Shown: positions 16,998-25,551 of the stretch, piece after piece | Position numbering within the stretch: position 1 is the stretch's first letter | How the letters are laid out: every line of letters starts with the position of its first letter | Source: Paludibacteraceae bacterium | GTDB taxonomy: Bacteria; Bacteroidota; Bacteroidia; Bacteroidales; Paludibacteraceae | Reading direction: 5' to 3' | Assembly: GCA_024401435.1 (NCBI GenBank) | Contig: JAKSLB010000033.1 | Location: 1-33,910, forward strand | Length of the DNA: 33,910 nt | Notes under the pieces: model-generated | What the model was told of the DNA's origin: nothing | The model's input: only the letters and a program-made list of their open reading frames with translations | Databases searched by the model: none | Position numbers and translations under genes: made by a program

Positions 16998-17021
16998 TTT
17001 GACACATAAAAAAAGTTTGAT

Positions 17022-17447
17022 ATGTCAACATTTGAAAGTGAAATAACAAAAGCTGTGTGTAATGATGTAGAGATATTTAATGTCTTATCAGATATGCGAA
17101 ACATTGAGTATCTAAAACATCGTATACCAGAAGATAAGGTATCCAATCTTGTATATGACAAAGACTCTTGTCATTTCTCTATAAATCCAATCGGTAATAT
17201 GGGTGTGAAAATCATTGATAGAGAACCTAATAAGACGATTAAGTTTACGTCAGACCAATCTATGGTGGGTTTCGATTTTTGGATCCAATTAAAACAGGTG
17301 GCAGAGAATGATACACGTATCAAACTGACGGTAAAGGCGGATTTGAATTTCATTATTAAATCTATGGTGGAACCAATGATTCAACCGATTTTAAATAAGT
17401 TGGCAAATGCGATTGCTACCTTACCTTATAAGAATTATCAAAAATAA
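17022..17447 (+). CDS. SRPBCC-fold protein after pyrE
   Basis: A 141-residue protein with the START/SRPBCC look: an N-terminal ESEITKAVCNDVEIFNVLSD (strand then helix), HFSINPIGNMGVKIIDREPN and TIKFTS strands, and a long C-terminal helix (MVEPMIQPILNKLANAIATL). Such proteins hold a hydrophobic ligand in a helix-grip cavity; no ligand can be inferred. It sits between pyrE and pta with short gaps, and I recall the pyrE-SRPBCC pairing in other Bacteroidales, but a functional link is unproven. Confidence 0.75.
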   Translation: MSTFESEITKAVCNDVEIFNVLSDMRNIEYLKHRIPEDKVSNLVYDKDSCHFSINPIGNMGVKIIDREPNKTIKFTSDQSMVGFDFWIQLKQVAENDTRIKLTVKADLNFIIKSMVEPMIQPILNKLANAIATLPYKNYQK

Positions 17448-17458
17448 AATATCATACT

Positions 17459-18475
17459 ATGGAATTGATTGAAGGTATTATCAAGAGGGCACAAGCTAAC
17501 CCTCAGCGTATTGTCCTTGCAGAAGGAACAGAAGAAAGAACGCTAAAAGCAGCTGATCAGATTATTGCACAGGGAATTGCAAAGTTGACACTTTTGGGTA
17601 ACAAACAAGAGATTGAAGGTTTGGCTGCTCAATATGGTTTGAAGAATATTGCGAAGGCTGAGATCATTGATCCTGCTAACAATCCTAATAGCAAAGTATA
17701 TTCTGATCTTCTATTTAAACTTCGTCAAAAGAAGGGTATGACAGAAGAACAAGCAGTTGAGAAGGTAAAAGATCCTTTGTATTTAGCTTGCTTGATGATT
17801 AAGAATGGTGATGCTGATGGAGAGGTTGCTGGAGCAAAGAACTTCACAGGTGATGTTCTTCGTCCTGCATTCCAAATCGTTAAAACACGTCCAGGTATCG
17901 GCGTTGTTTCAGGTTGCTTTATCATGATTTTCAAAGATAAGAATATTGGTCATAATGGTTTGTTATTATTTGCTGACTGTGCTGCAACTCCAAATCCATC
18001 AGCAGAGGAATTGGCTCAAATCGCAGTATGTAGTGGTAACACAGCAAAGAATATCTACGGATTTGATGACCCTCGTGTTGCTATACTTTCTTTCTCAACA
18101 AAGGGTAGTGCAAAACACGAAATGGTTGATAAAGTGATTGAAGCTACTAAATTGGCGAAGGAATTAGATCCTAAGATGAAGTTGGATGGTGAGTTGCAAG
18201 CTGATGCTGCTCTTGTTCCATCTGTAGCAAAAAGCAAGGCTCCAGGTAGTGAAGTGGCTGGTTCTGCCAATGTATTGGTATTCCCTGAATTGGAAGCTGG
18301 TAACATCGGTTACAAGTTGGTTCAACGTTTGGCTGGTGCAGAAGCTATCGGTCCATTGTTACAAGGTTTAGCTGCTCCAATTAACGATCTATCTCGCGGG
18401 TGCTCTGTGGAAGATATCGTTAAGATGGTTGCTATCACTGTTAACCAAGCTATTGAGGCTAAAAGTAATAATTAA
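17459..18475 (+). CDS. pta: Phosphate acetyltransferase
   Basis: The 338-residue enzyme converts acetyl-CoA and phosphate to acetyl phosphate and CoA. It is the short form with only the catalytic PTA_PTB domain and no N-terminal DRTGG/AAA-like regulatory part. Typical motifs are RIVLAEGTEERTLKAAD, GDADGEVAGA, DCAATPNPSAEELAQIA and VAILSFSTKGSAKHEMV. ackA follows after a hairpin, completing the route from acetyl-CoA to acetate and ATP, an energy-yielding end step of fermentation. Confidence 0.97.
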   Translation: MELIEGIIKRAQANPQRIVLAEGTEERTLKAADQIIAQGIAKLTLLGNKQEIEGLAAQYGLKNIAKAEIIDPANNPNSKVYSDLLFKLRQKKGMTEEQAVEKVKDPLYLACLMIKNGDADGEVAGAKNFTGDVLRPAFQIVKTRPGIGVVSGCFIMIFKDKNIGHNGLLLFADCAATPNPSAEELAQIAVCSGNTAKNIYGFDDPRVAILSFSTKGSAKHEMVDKVIEATKLAKELDPKMKLDGELQADAALVPSVAKSKAPGSEVAGSANVLVFPELEAGNIGYKLVQRLAGAEAIGPLLQGLAAPINDLSRGCSVEDIVKMVAITVNQAIEAKSNN

Positions 18476-18484
18476 TTGAATAAG

Positions 18485-18515
18485 AGGGACTTCCACTAAG
18501 TCCCCTTTCTTGTTT
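18485..18515 (+). terminator. Hairpin between pta and ackA
   Basis: GGGACTT (18486-18492) and AAGTCCC (18498-18504) form a 7-bp stem with loop CCACT, followed by CTTTCTTGTTTT. It lies 10 bases after pta and about 50 before ackA, so it may set unequal expression of the two genes. Confidence 0.7.
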
Positions 18516-18563
18516 TATATGGTTTTCATGGCAATTTATTGAAAACCCCTAAATTTAGTTTGA

Positions 18564-19766
18564 ATGAAAATATTAGTTATCAATTGCGGTAGCTCGTCTA
18601 TCAAATATAAATTGTTTGATATGAGCAGCAAAAAGGTAATGGCTCAAGGTGGTGTTGAGAAAATCGGTATCCCTGGTTCATTCCTTAAATATACAAAGAA
18701 GAATGGTGAAAAGGCAATTATTGAAAAAGATATGCCAGACCATTCAGATGGTATTGAATTGATTTTTAAAGTATTGACTGATCCAACGGAAGGATGTATC
18801 AAGTCATTGAACGAAGTGGATGCTGTAGGTCACAGAATCCTCCACGGTGGTGATAAGTTTACTGAAAGTTGTATCGTTAATAAGACTGTTAAGGATCAAA
18901 TTCGTGCATGTTTCCCATTGGGACCATTGCATAATCCAGCTAATTTGAAAGGTATCATGGCAGTAGAAGAGTTATTGCCTAATTGTCCACAAGTAGCTGT
19001 CTTTGATACTGCGTTCCATCAAACAATGCCTAAAGAGTCTTTCTTGTATGCAATTCCTTACGAGTTGTATGAGAAAGATGCAGTTCGTCGTTATGGTTTC
19101 CACGGAACGAGTCATCGTTACGTATCAAAACGTGCATTCGAAGTTTTGGGTATGAAGCCAGAAGGAACGAAGATGATTACTTGTCACATTGGTAATGGTA
19201 GTTCTGTAACAGCTATCAAGGATGGTAAGTCATTTGATACTTCTATGGGTATGACTCCATTGGAAGGATTGGTAATGGGTACTCGTTCTGGTGATATTGA
19301 TACAGGAGCTATTACATACTTAATGGAAGTTGAAGGATACAATGCAAAGAAGATTTCTGATATTCTAAACAAACAGAGTGGTATGTTGGGTATTTCAGGT
19401 GTATCATCTGATATGCGTGAGATACGTGCAGCGATTGCAGCAGGTAACGAACGTGCAAAATTGGCATTGGATATGGTTATCTATCGTATTAAGAAATACG
19501 TTGGTGCATATGTTGCTGCATTGGGTGGCGTTGATGTCATTGTCTTCACAGGTGGTATTGGAGAAAATGTAGAGGTAGTACGTGAAGGTGTTTGTGCAAA
19601 CTTGGAATGCTTTGGTATCAAGTTGGACAAAGAGGTGAACAATGGTGTTCATGGTGAAGAGAAAATCATTAGTGTAAAGGATTCAAAGGTTAAAGTAATC
19701 GTTGTTCCTACTGATGAAGAGTATACTATCGCTTCTGATACATTGGAATTGGTTTCTAAGAAATAA
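18564..19766 (+). CDS. ackA: Acetate kinase
   Basis: The 400-residue enzyme transfers phosphate from acetyl phosphate to ADP, giving acetate and ATP. Family motifs are all present: VINCGSSSIKYKLFD at the start, GHRILHGG, FDTAFHQTMP, YGFHGTSHRYVS, CHIGNGSSVTA, MGMTPLEGLVMGTRSGDID and VFTGGIGENV. A partial -7-like string (TTAGTTTG) ends 2 bases before the ATG, which would mean a leaderless message if used; read-through from pta is the other option. Confidence 0.97.
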   Translation: MKILVINCGSSSIKYKLFDMSSKKVMAQGGVEKIGIPGSFLKYTKKNGEKAIIEKDMPDHSDGIELIFKVLTDPTEGCIKSLNEVDAVGHRILHGGDKFTESCIVNKTVKDQIRACFPLGPLHNPANLKGIMAVEELLPNCPQVAVFDTAFHQTMPKESFLYAIPYELYEKDAVRRYGFHGTSHRYVSKRAFEVLGMKPEGTKMITCHIGNGSSVTAIKDGKSFDTSMGMTPLEGLVMGTRSGDIDTGAITYLMEVEGYNAKKISDILNKQSGMLGISGVSSDMREIRAAIAAGNERAKLALDMVIYRIKKYVGAYVAALGGVDVIVFTGGIGENVEVVREGVCANLECFGIKLDKEVNNGVHGEEKIISVKDSKVKVIVVPTDEEYTIASDTLELVSKK

Positions 19767-19787
19767 GTTAGAACTCTTATATGATGT

Positions 19788-19827
19788 GAAACGGCTGGAT
19801 GATTATCTGGCCGTTTCTTTTTTTTTA
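19788..19827 (+). terminator. Terminator of ackA
   Basis: GAAACGGC (19788-19795) pairs with GCCGTTTC (19810-19817), extended inward by wobble pairs to a GATT loop, and is followed by nine or more T. This is a strong intrinsic terminator 22 bases after ackA. Confidence 0.9.
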
Positions 19828-19915
19828 ACATATTAGGATATTATATCTCAAAGGGATTTTAATCAAAATGTTACACGGACGTGTGTCTCTATGAGATCTT
19901 AGTTACTCTTTAAGA

Positions 19916-21130
19916 TTATTCGTAATATTCTATTTCACTGATTCTACAAGATTTGAGTTCTTCCTTGTTTTCAAATCTTTTTCGTTCGATGCAGTTTCCA
20001 ATGTTATCATATTTGTAGGTAAATCGTTCGCCGACAATTTCGTCTCCATAGTGACCTTCTTCGATACGTTTTCCCTTTTCATCAAATTTATAAGTATTCT
20101 TTTCCGTTAGAGCACCGTCATCATAACGGGTTTCTTCAATCATGTTACCTCGTTCATCGAATTTGTGAGTCTCCTCAGTTTCTACCGAACCATCCTCTTT
20201 GTATTTATAGAACAAAGTTTCAATGAGTATTCCCTTGTTACTGTATTTATAAGCAGATTTCTCATGGATTGATCCTGTATTAGTGTATAAGCAATATTCC
20301 GTTTCTTTGCCTTTTTCGTTATATTTTCTAGTGTCTTTATAGTCGATAGAACCATCTCCTTTGTATTGGCAATATTCTATCATGTTACCATTACTATCAA
20401 ATTTATAGATCCCTTTGATTTTCAGTGTGCCATCACCTTTGTAACTATAATGTTCGATTTGGTTTCCTTTCTCATCATACGCGTAGGTATCTTTTGTCTC
20501 TATTTCACCAGTACCTTTGAATAAGATTTGTTCAACCTTCTTTCCATTCGCATTGTATTTAAATGTGCTTTTGAAGAGTAGGGAACCATCTCCTTTATAA
20601 CGGCAGTATTCCGTTGGGTGACCATTGTCGTCATAGATACGAGTGTATCTATAATCGATAGTTCCATTCTCATTGTAGTGGCATTGCTCGATTTCGTTCC
20701 CTTTATTATCATATTTATAGGTATATTTCCAAAGGAGAGTTCCGTCACTTTTCTGACGAGCATATTCCGTTTGGTTTCCTTTTAGATCATATTTGTAAAT
20801 TTTTTTATAGTAGAGTGCACCATTACCATCATACTCCTTTTTTTCTATCTCTTTCCCCTGATTATTGTAGGTAAATGAACGCTTGTATATATAAAATTGG
20901 TCCAGTTTGTCGAAACAATATTCTTCGGTAATCTTACCATTTTTATTGAATAAGATTTTCCATTCATAATTACCTTTGTTTTCAACACCACCGGTAATTG
21001 AAGCTTCATATTGTGTAACAGATTTTATAGGGCCATAATAATCTTCGTTTTCATCGGATTGCGCATATAAGGAACTGCTAATCACAGACAATGCCCCCAT
21101 TAGGAATATTATCATCTCTCTTTGTTTCAT
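19916..21130 (-). CDS. Secreted protein of about twelve 26-residue YD-like repeats
   Basis: The 404-residue protein has a signal peptide (1-24, ending LYAQ) and then is almost wholly tandem repeats. The unit is about 26 residues with the pattern YD..GN.IEYC.YKGDGS-(L/I)-..K.TYK; examples start YDNKGNEIEQ, YDDNGHPTEY, YDEKGNQIEH, FDSNGNMIEY and FDEKGKRIEE. About twelve units can be counted from YNNQGKEIEK to YDNIGNCIER; two late ones are 25 residues and one is 28. This resembles YD/RHS-type and MORN-like beta-hairpin repeats of secreted proteins, but no RHS core or toxin domain is present. Function unknown; a binding or structural role outside the inner membrane is plausible. The start codon is 13 bases from a TIR-bounded element. 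Confidence 0.8.
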   Translation of the reverse strand: MKQREMIIFLMGALSVISSSLYAQSDENEDYYGPIKSVTQYEASITGGVENKGNYEWKILFNKNGKITEEYCFDKLDQFYIYKRSFTYNNQGKEIEKKEYDGNGALYYKKIYKYDLKGNQTEYARQKSDGTLLWKYTYKYDNKGNEIEQCHYNENGTIDYRYTRIYDDNGHPTEYCRYKGDGSLLFKSTFKYNANGKKVEQILFKGTGEIETKDTYAYDEKGNQIEHYSYKGDGTLKIKGIYKFDSNGNMIEYCQYKGDGSIDYKDTRKYNEKGKETEYCLYTNTGSIHEKSAYKYSNKGILIETLFYKYKEDGSVETEETHKFDERGNMIEETRYDDGALTEKNTYKFDEKGKRIEEGHYGDEIVGERFTYKYDNIGNCIERKRFENKEELKSCRISEIEYYE

Positions 21131-21142
21131 ACGACTTCTTGT

Positions 21143-21346
21143 TTAAGGGGACTTCTATAAATTCCCCGATTTTAAATTTTTTTATTAGGATTATTCTTCA
21201 ATTTTTTGTGTGCTTTTGAATTTTTGTCGCCATCTTGCTGATTTTCAATCAGTCACAGTGCCCGCACTGCTCCTTCTTTCAAATCAACAATCTGTCTGAC
21301 AAAATCTTCAAAATCACTACAAAGCAATTTATAGAAATCTCCTTAA
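21143..21346. mobile_element. TIR-bounded ~205 bp element, copy 2 (MITE-like)
   Basis: It runs from TTAAGGGGACTTC to the mirror end GAAATCTCCTTAA, so TTAA is found at both borders. It aligns with 473-678 over its full length with scattered substitutions. Its left end folds as a hairpin (GGGGA-c-TT pairing with AA-t-TCCCC) close to the ATG of the repeat protein. It lies between that ATG and the promoter box at 21435-21442, so it would form most of the mRNA leader. Confidence 0.8.
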
Positions 21347-21434
21347 AGGAACTTGCTTCTCAAATAAGTTAGAATTCCGCGATTAACTATTATTTTTCGG
21401 GAAGGAATATTTACCTTCCATAAACTTAACATCG

Positions 21435-21442
21435 CAAATCTA
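21435..21442 (-). promoter_or_regulatory. -7 box upstream of the repeat-protein gene, beyond the element
   Basis: TAGATTTG on the minus strand matches TAnnTTTG exactly and is followed by CGATG. No good -33 TTTG was seen. If used, the leader would be about 300 bases and contain the whole TIR-bounded element. Confidence 0.4.
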
Positions 21443-21606
21443 TAATAATTCTAGAATTCTAAAAATTATTTCATAAAATAATGCCTGAAAATGAAAAAAA
21501 TTCTTTTGGAAAAAGAAAAGAGTGCGTTTTGTTATACCATTTAAAAAAAACAGGGTGACATATCAATATATATGCTTTATTTTATTTTTTCTAACAAAAA
21601 AAAGAT

Positions 21607-21614
21607 TATATTTG
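21607..21614 (+). promoter_or_regulatory. -7 box TATATTTG of a relic gene
   Basis: TATATTTG followed by CA fits TAnnTTTG exactly and lies 68 bases before the ATG of the short frame at 21683. The -33 element is poor. Confidence 0.45.
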
Positions 21615-21682
21615 CAACGAAATGTTGAACAGTTACAAATAGAATTAATAAACGGATAGGATTAACAAGCGAAGTTTAAAGC

Positions 21683-21784
21683 ATGAAAATATTCAAATCA
21701 TTACAAAATGCGGTTTGTTTTGTAATGTTTTCATATATAATACATAGCGCACAGAAGTACAATAAAATATACATATACATTTAA
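21683..21784 (+). pseudogene. Signal-peptide relic of a lost secreted-protein gene
   Basis: A 33-codon frame starts MKIFKSLQNAVCFVMF and reaches HSAQKYNK before a stop. Basic start, hydrophobic core and S-A-Q cleavage site make a good Bacteroidota signal peptide, but nothing follows it. With a promoter box in front, it looks like the 5' end of a secreted-protein gene whose body has been deleted. A real small secreted peptide is less likely, since only about nine residues would remain after cleavage. Confidence 0.45.
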
Positions 21785-22274
21785 TACACAATTTAGTCAG
21801 TTAAAAAGGCAAGCCAACTCGCTTCACAGCGAGTTGACTCAAAAGATATATAGAACAACACAATTTAGGGTCTTCGTTTTTTATCACATCAAGTATTTAG
21901 TGATTGTAAATTTATCTGTACAAGATTCTTTTTTTACAAATTTCGATGTGACTTATTTATTTCGAAAAGAGATATTCAAATATCGTGCCAAATCTTTATA
22001 CTAAAGGGTTCGTTAATATTTTTTTACAATAGACGGTTTGAATGATGTTTTTTTAGAAAAAAATAAGAGAATAGTATAACAGGAGTTACCTTCTACAGAC
22101 ATGCAACCCCTCCAGGTTTTCCTGCATGGCATAAAAAGAAATAGGATTTTGGATGTGGCGGGAGAAGATTTGTATTTGCTCTATTTCAATGCGTTATGAT
22201 TTTATTTTTATGTTAAGCGGACAGTTTTTTTTTACAAATTTTTAAAAAAAAGAATTGTTTTTTAAAAAAATTAT

Positions 22275-22282
22275 TATATTTG
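22275..22282 (+). promoter_or_regulatory. Orphan -7 box TATATTTG
   Basis: An exact TAnnTTTG box followed by CATCG, with ATTG 17 bases upstream as a possible -33. No gene follows for over 800 bases on this strand; the next strong hairpin is at 22668-22695. Confidence 0.4.
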
Positions 22283-22667
22283 CATCGTATAAGTTTTACG
22301 TTGTATGGTTAATTTATTTGATGGGTTGGGTTATCAAATTAGGGATATACGTATGTAACTTATTATGAATGTCAAATGAGTGAAAATGGAATTCTTCACT
22401 TGTGTGACTATATAGTTTGGTGAATTCTATTTTAAAAATATATATTTAATGTTATAATTGATTTTTTTACGTTTTTTATGTTTAATTCAGCTCAAGAAAT
22501 GATTCATTAATATGAATGGTATGAAGGGATAATTGGATTGTAGTATTGACAGGAAGGTTTTGGAAGTGGAGTAGTATTGACTCTACTTTGACTTCATATT
22601 CATTCGTCGAAAAAAGTTAGGGTATTTTTTGAATCGATATTAATGATATTGGAGCCGTGAAAAAAAG

Positions 22668-22695
22668 AATCAGTCCACTGAGAAGTGGACTGATT
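22668..22695 (-). terminator. 12-bp perfect hairpin, terminator-like on the minus strand
   Basis: AATCAGTCCACT pairs with AGTGGACTGATT around the loop GAGA. On the minus strand it is followed by CTTTTTTTC; on the plus strand only by TTTAAAATAAAAAT. It may be an old terminator separated from its gene by the repeat next to it. Confidence 0.6.
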
Positions 22696-22706
22696 TAAAA
22701 TAAAAA

Positions 22707-23016
22707 TATTGGTGTCCGCTAAACATGAAAAGACATACCAAAATAATCTGCAATGCCAGTAAATATGGCGTTGCAGATTCTTTTTTTGAACTCCAAGCCC
22801 CTAATCGAACAACGAAAGTTGAATTGGAGAACCTTTTATCTTAGAACCCCGGAGGGGTTCCATATCGGTAGAATAATGGAATTGTATCCACGTCCACACA
22901 CACAACCCCAGAGGGGTTGCACATAACATAGAATGCGATTATTATGTGTTATTAATTATATAATTCATTTTTTGCAAAAAAAATGAAACACATAAATAGT
23001 TTAGCGGACACCAATA
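22707..23016. mobile_element. TIR-bounded 310 bp hairpin-rich repeat, copy B (complete)
   Basis: Perfect 18-bp inverted ends: TATTGGTGTCCGCTAAAC (22707-22724) and its reverse complement (22999-23016). Inside are three hairpins: a 13-pair stem with one T/G wobble (AATCTGCAATGCC against GGCGTTGCAGATT, 22745-22779) followed by CTTTTTTT, then GAACCCC-GGA-GGGGTTC (22844-22860) and CAACCCC-AGA-GGGGTTG (22903-22919). There is no coding frame. It shares most of its length with 1100-1419. It is probably a non-autonomous element; the parent IS was not identified. Confidence 0.75.
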
Positions 23017-23019
23017 AAT

Positions 23020-23058
23020 AAAAAAAGATTATTGCAGGGTACGTCCTGCAATAATCTT
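23020..23058 (-). terminator. Terminator of the DUF2167 gene
   Basis: A perfect 14-bp stem, AAGATTATTGCAGG (23025-23038) with CCTGCAATAATCTT (23045-23058). On the minus strand it is followed by a T-rich run (TTTTTTTATTTATT), about 50 bases after the gene's stop codon. Confidence 0.85.
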
Positions 23059-23109
23059 CTAAAAGTAATAACTATAGTAATAGTTATATAGGATTAGTCA
23101 AAGAGAGAT

Positions 23110-24117
23110 TTAATTTTCTTCCTCTTTCTTAGCTTCTGATTCAGATGTTGGAGTTACAGCTTCTGGAGCTTTATCCTCTTTCTTAAATAATTTTTTAAAG
23201 AAAGCAGCAATAGCAACAATTGCGATTACAATTAGTTTCCAACCTTTTGCAAGGAGTAAACCTAATTTTGTGAATACACCAGCTTTTGCTAAAATGTTAC
23301 CTGCGATCAAACCTCCGATTGTCCATTCTGCGATTTTATCCTTTTTAGGATCGAAATCTTTATAAGCGTAACCATTGTCAAATTCAACGCTGTTTACCAA
23401 AGCTTCAGACATGGATTTAACATTAGAAAGATCTTCCATATCGGCTACAGCTTGTAAAATACAGTAACCATCTTTTCCTAAGATACGGATATCGTAGTTC
23501 AAGACATCATGAGGTTCATTATCCTCAGAGGTGAATCTTAATTGTTTAGCCCAATGCAACACTTTTTTTACATTATCATAATGAGGAGCATCAGCCCAAC
23601 CGACTATTTCATAAGTAGAAAGACCAAGTTCTTTTCTTTCTTCATTTGCTTCATTGGCACTTTCCTGTATATCTTTTAGCAAATCGTTATAATCAATTTC
23701 GGAAGCGTCATCATCTTTAATAAATCCGCAATTGTCAAAGTAAACGATATAAGCGATTCCAATTTCATTAAAAATACGACATGAATCGGCTACGATTATA
23801 CCCAAGATGTCTTCATCTTTTTGATTACCCCAATAATCTTCTAATAAGTGATGAGCTTGTGCAGAGTCAAGGAACATCATACCTTGAGGGACATGGATAG
23901 TAGCGTTTCCTTCAGGGAGGTGAACATCGCCTTTAGCACCGTTAATTGTGTCGTTAAAAATCTTTTGTAGATACGCCATTAGTTCGTTGTTTAATGTTGT
24001 ATCTATTGCAGTTGTATCAATTGAAGTAGAATCTTCTTGAGAGAACATTGTTGTTGGTAATGCCAAGAAGAGAATAGAAGCTATAAATAGCAAAATAGTT
24101 TTAGAAAAAGACTTCAT
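23110..24117 (-). CDS. DUF2167 membrane protein
   Basis: A 335-residue protein with a signal peptide (1-26, ending MFSQ), a DUF2167 body (about 60-265) and one C-terminal TM (about 290-307) followed by a Lys/Glu-rich tail. Family features are GDVHLPEGNATIHVPQGMMF, then YWGNQ and DILGIIV, DDDASEIDYNDLLKDI, VGWADAPHYDNVKKVLHWAK and LNYDIRILGKDGYCIL. The function of this family is not known; the layout implies a periplasmic domain held by the C-terminal anchor. It lies behind pgk, separated by a hairpin, and has no promoter box of its own, so it may be expressed by read-through. Confidence 0.85.
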   Translation of the reverse strand: MKSFSKTILLFIASILFLALPTTMFSQEDSTSIDTTAIDTTLNNELMAYLQKIFNDTINGAKGDVHLPEGNATIHVPQGMMFLDSAQAHHLLEDYWGNQKDEDILGIIVADSCRIFNEIGIAYIVYFDNCGFIKDDDASEIDYNDLLKDIQESANEANEERKELGLSTYEIVGWADAPHYDNVKKVLHWAKQLRFTSEDNEPHDVLNYDIRILGKDGYCILQAVADMEDLSNVKSMSEALVNSVEFDNGYAYKDFDPKKDKIAEWTIGGLIAGNILAKAGVFTKLGLLLAKGWKLIVIAIVAIAAFFKKLFKKEDKAPEAVTPTSESEAKKEEEN

Positions 24118-24145
24118 AATGAATTATTATTATCTGTATGTAAAA

Positions 24146-24179
24146 ATTAGCACCAACATTGAAAAGTGCTGGTGCTAAT
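24146..24179 (-). terminator. Hairpin terminator after pgk
   Basis: ATTAGCACCA (24146-24155) pairs with TGGTGCTAAT (24170-24179), and the stem continues inward past one mismatch to a GAAA loop. On the minus strand it is followed by TTTTTAC. It lies between pgk and the DUF2167 gene and may be an attenuator. Confidence 0.8.
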
Positions 24180-24202
24180 AGAATCTCTATTGTTGGAATT
24201 TA

Positions 24203-25459
24203 TTATTTATCTCCACGAATAGCAGCGATACCTGGAAGAATCTTACCTTCCATATATTCAAGCATTGCACCACCACCAGTAGAAACGTAGCTAACTTTGT
24301 CAGCCAATTTGTTCTTGTTGATAGCTGCAACTGAGTCACCACCACCGATTAATGTGAAGGCGCCGTTCTCTTGAGTTGCTTTAGCAACAGCTTGAGCGAT
24401 TGCAGAAGTACCTTTAGCGAATTTATCGAATTCGAATACACCCATAGGACCATTCCAAAGAACTGTCTTAGAGTTAGCGATAACATTGCTGTAAGTCTTG
24501 ATAGTTTCGTCTGCGATATCTAATCCCATCCATCCATCAGGAGTTTCGTTTGTCTTAGAGATGTTAGTGTTAGCATCTTTATCGAATGCATCAGCGTTAA
24601 CAGCATCTGTAGGGATATATACTTTAACACCTTTTGCAGCAGCTTTTGCTAATACTTCTTTAGCCAAGTCTAACTTATCTTCCTCACAAAGTGAGTTACC
24701 GATTTTACCACCTTGAGCTTTGATGAAAGTATAAGTCATACCACCACCGATGATAAGGTTATCAACACGGTCAAGTAAGTTTTCGATAATCATGATCTTA
24801 TCAGAAACTTTTGCACCACCCATGATAGCGGTGAATGGTTTTTGTGCTCCGTTCAATACTTTATCCATAGCTTTCAATTCGCTATTGATCAAGAAACCGA
24901 ACATCTTGTTATTCTCGTCAAAATAATCAGCGATAACAGCTGTAGAACCATGTTTACGGTGAGCTGTTCCGAATGCATCGTTTACATAAACATCAGCATA
25001 AGAAGCTAATTTCTTAGCGAAGTCTTTTTGTGCACTCTTTAATGCTTTCTTTGCATCTTCGTAACCTGGATCTTCTTTTTCCATACGAGGCTTTCCTTCT
25101 TCTTCTGCATAGAAACGAAGGTTTTCAAGCAATAAAATTTCACCAGCTTTCAATGCTTTAGCTTGTGCTTCAGCTTTCATACAATCGTCGCAGAATTGAA
25201 TAGCTCCTAGATATTTCTCGATAGCAGGAACGATTTGCTTCAAAGAGTATTTTGGATCTGGGTTTTGTTTTGGACGACCCATGTGTGACATCAAGATAGC
25301 GCAACCACCATCAGCGATGATTTTCTTGATTGTTGGAAGAGCACCACGGATACGAGTGTCATCACTTACTTCTCCTGTTTCTTTGTTCAATGGAACATTG
25401 AAGTCCACGCGAACGATTGCCTTTTTTCCGGCAAAATTGAAATTGTCAATTAATTGCAT
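24203..25459 (-). CDS. pgk: Phosphoglycerate kinase
   Basis: This 418-residue glycolytic enzyme transfers phosphate from 1,3-bisphosphoglycerate to ADP. Motifs: [14 protein letters not shown] near the start, [68 protein letters not shown] and the C-terminal nucleotide loop [12 protein letters not shown]. Length is normal. A good -7 box lies about 50 bases upstream and a hairpin terminator follows, so it can be its own unit. Confidence 0.98.
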   Translation of the reverse strand: MQLIDNFNFAGKKAIVRVDFNVPLNKETGEVSDDTRIRGALPTIKKIIADGGCAILMSHMGRPKQNPDPKYSLKQIVPAIEKYLGAIQFCDDCMKAEAQAKALKAGEILLLENLRFYAEEEGKPRMEKEDPGYEDAKKALKSAQKDFAKKLASYADVYVNDAFGTAHRKHGSTAVIADYFDENNKMFGFLINSELKAMDKVLNGAQKPFTAIMGGAKVSDKIMIIENLLDRVDNLIIGGGMTYTFIKAQGGKIGNSLCEEDKLDLAKEVLAKAAAKGVKVYIPTDAVNADAFDKDANTNISKTNETPDGWMGLDIADETIKTYSNVIANSKTVLWNGPMGVFEFDKFAKGTSAIAQAVAKATQENGAFTLIGGGDSVAAINKNKLADKVSYVSTGGGAMLEYMEGKILPGIAAIRGDK

Positions 25460-25509
25460 AGTACTATTTAATTAGAATTCTAAAAATATTCTATTTTACA
25501 TTTACCTTG

Positions 25510-25517
25510 CAAAGATA
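25510..25517 (-). promoter_or_regulatory. -7 box of pgk
   Basis: TATCTTTG on the minus strand is an exact TAnnTTTG match followed by CAAGG, about 50 bases before the pgk ATG. No clear -33 TTTG was seen. Confidence 0.5.
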
Positions 25518-25551
25518 ACTTTTTTCATTCATCTCTGCATTAGTTTTTTTA

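Larger units (their letters stand above)
21347..23019. other. Gene-poor tract of about 1.7 kb
   Basis: No gene longer than 60 codons was found on either strand. The tract is AT-rich and holds three TAnnTTTG boxes, a 33-codon gene-start relic (21683-21784), a perfect 8-bp hairpin (CAACTCGC/GCGAGTTG, 21815-21836), a degenerate copy of the hairpin-rich repeat in inverse orientation (about 22090-22216, with an end reading GTTAAGCGGACAG), a 12-bp hairpin (22668-22695) and a complete TIR-bounded repeat (22707-23016). It reads as an insertion graveyard. Confidence 0.65.
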
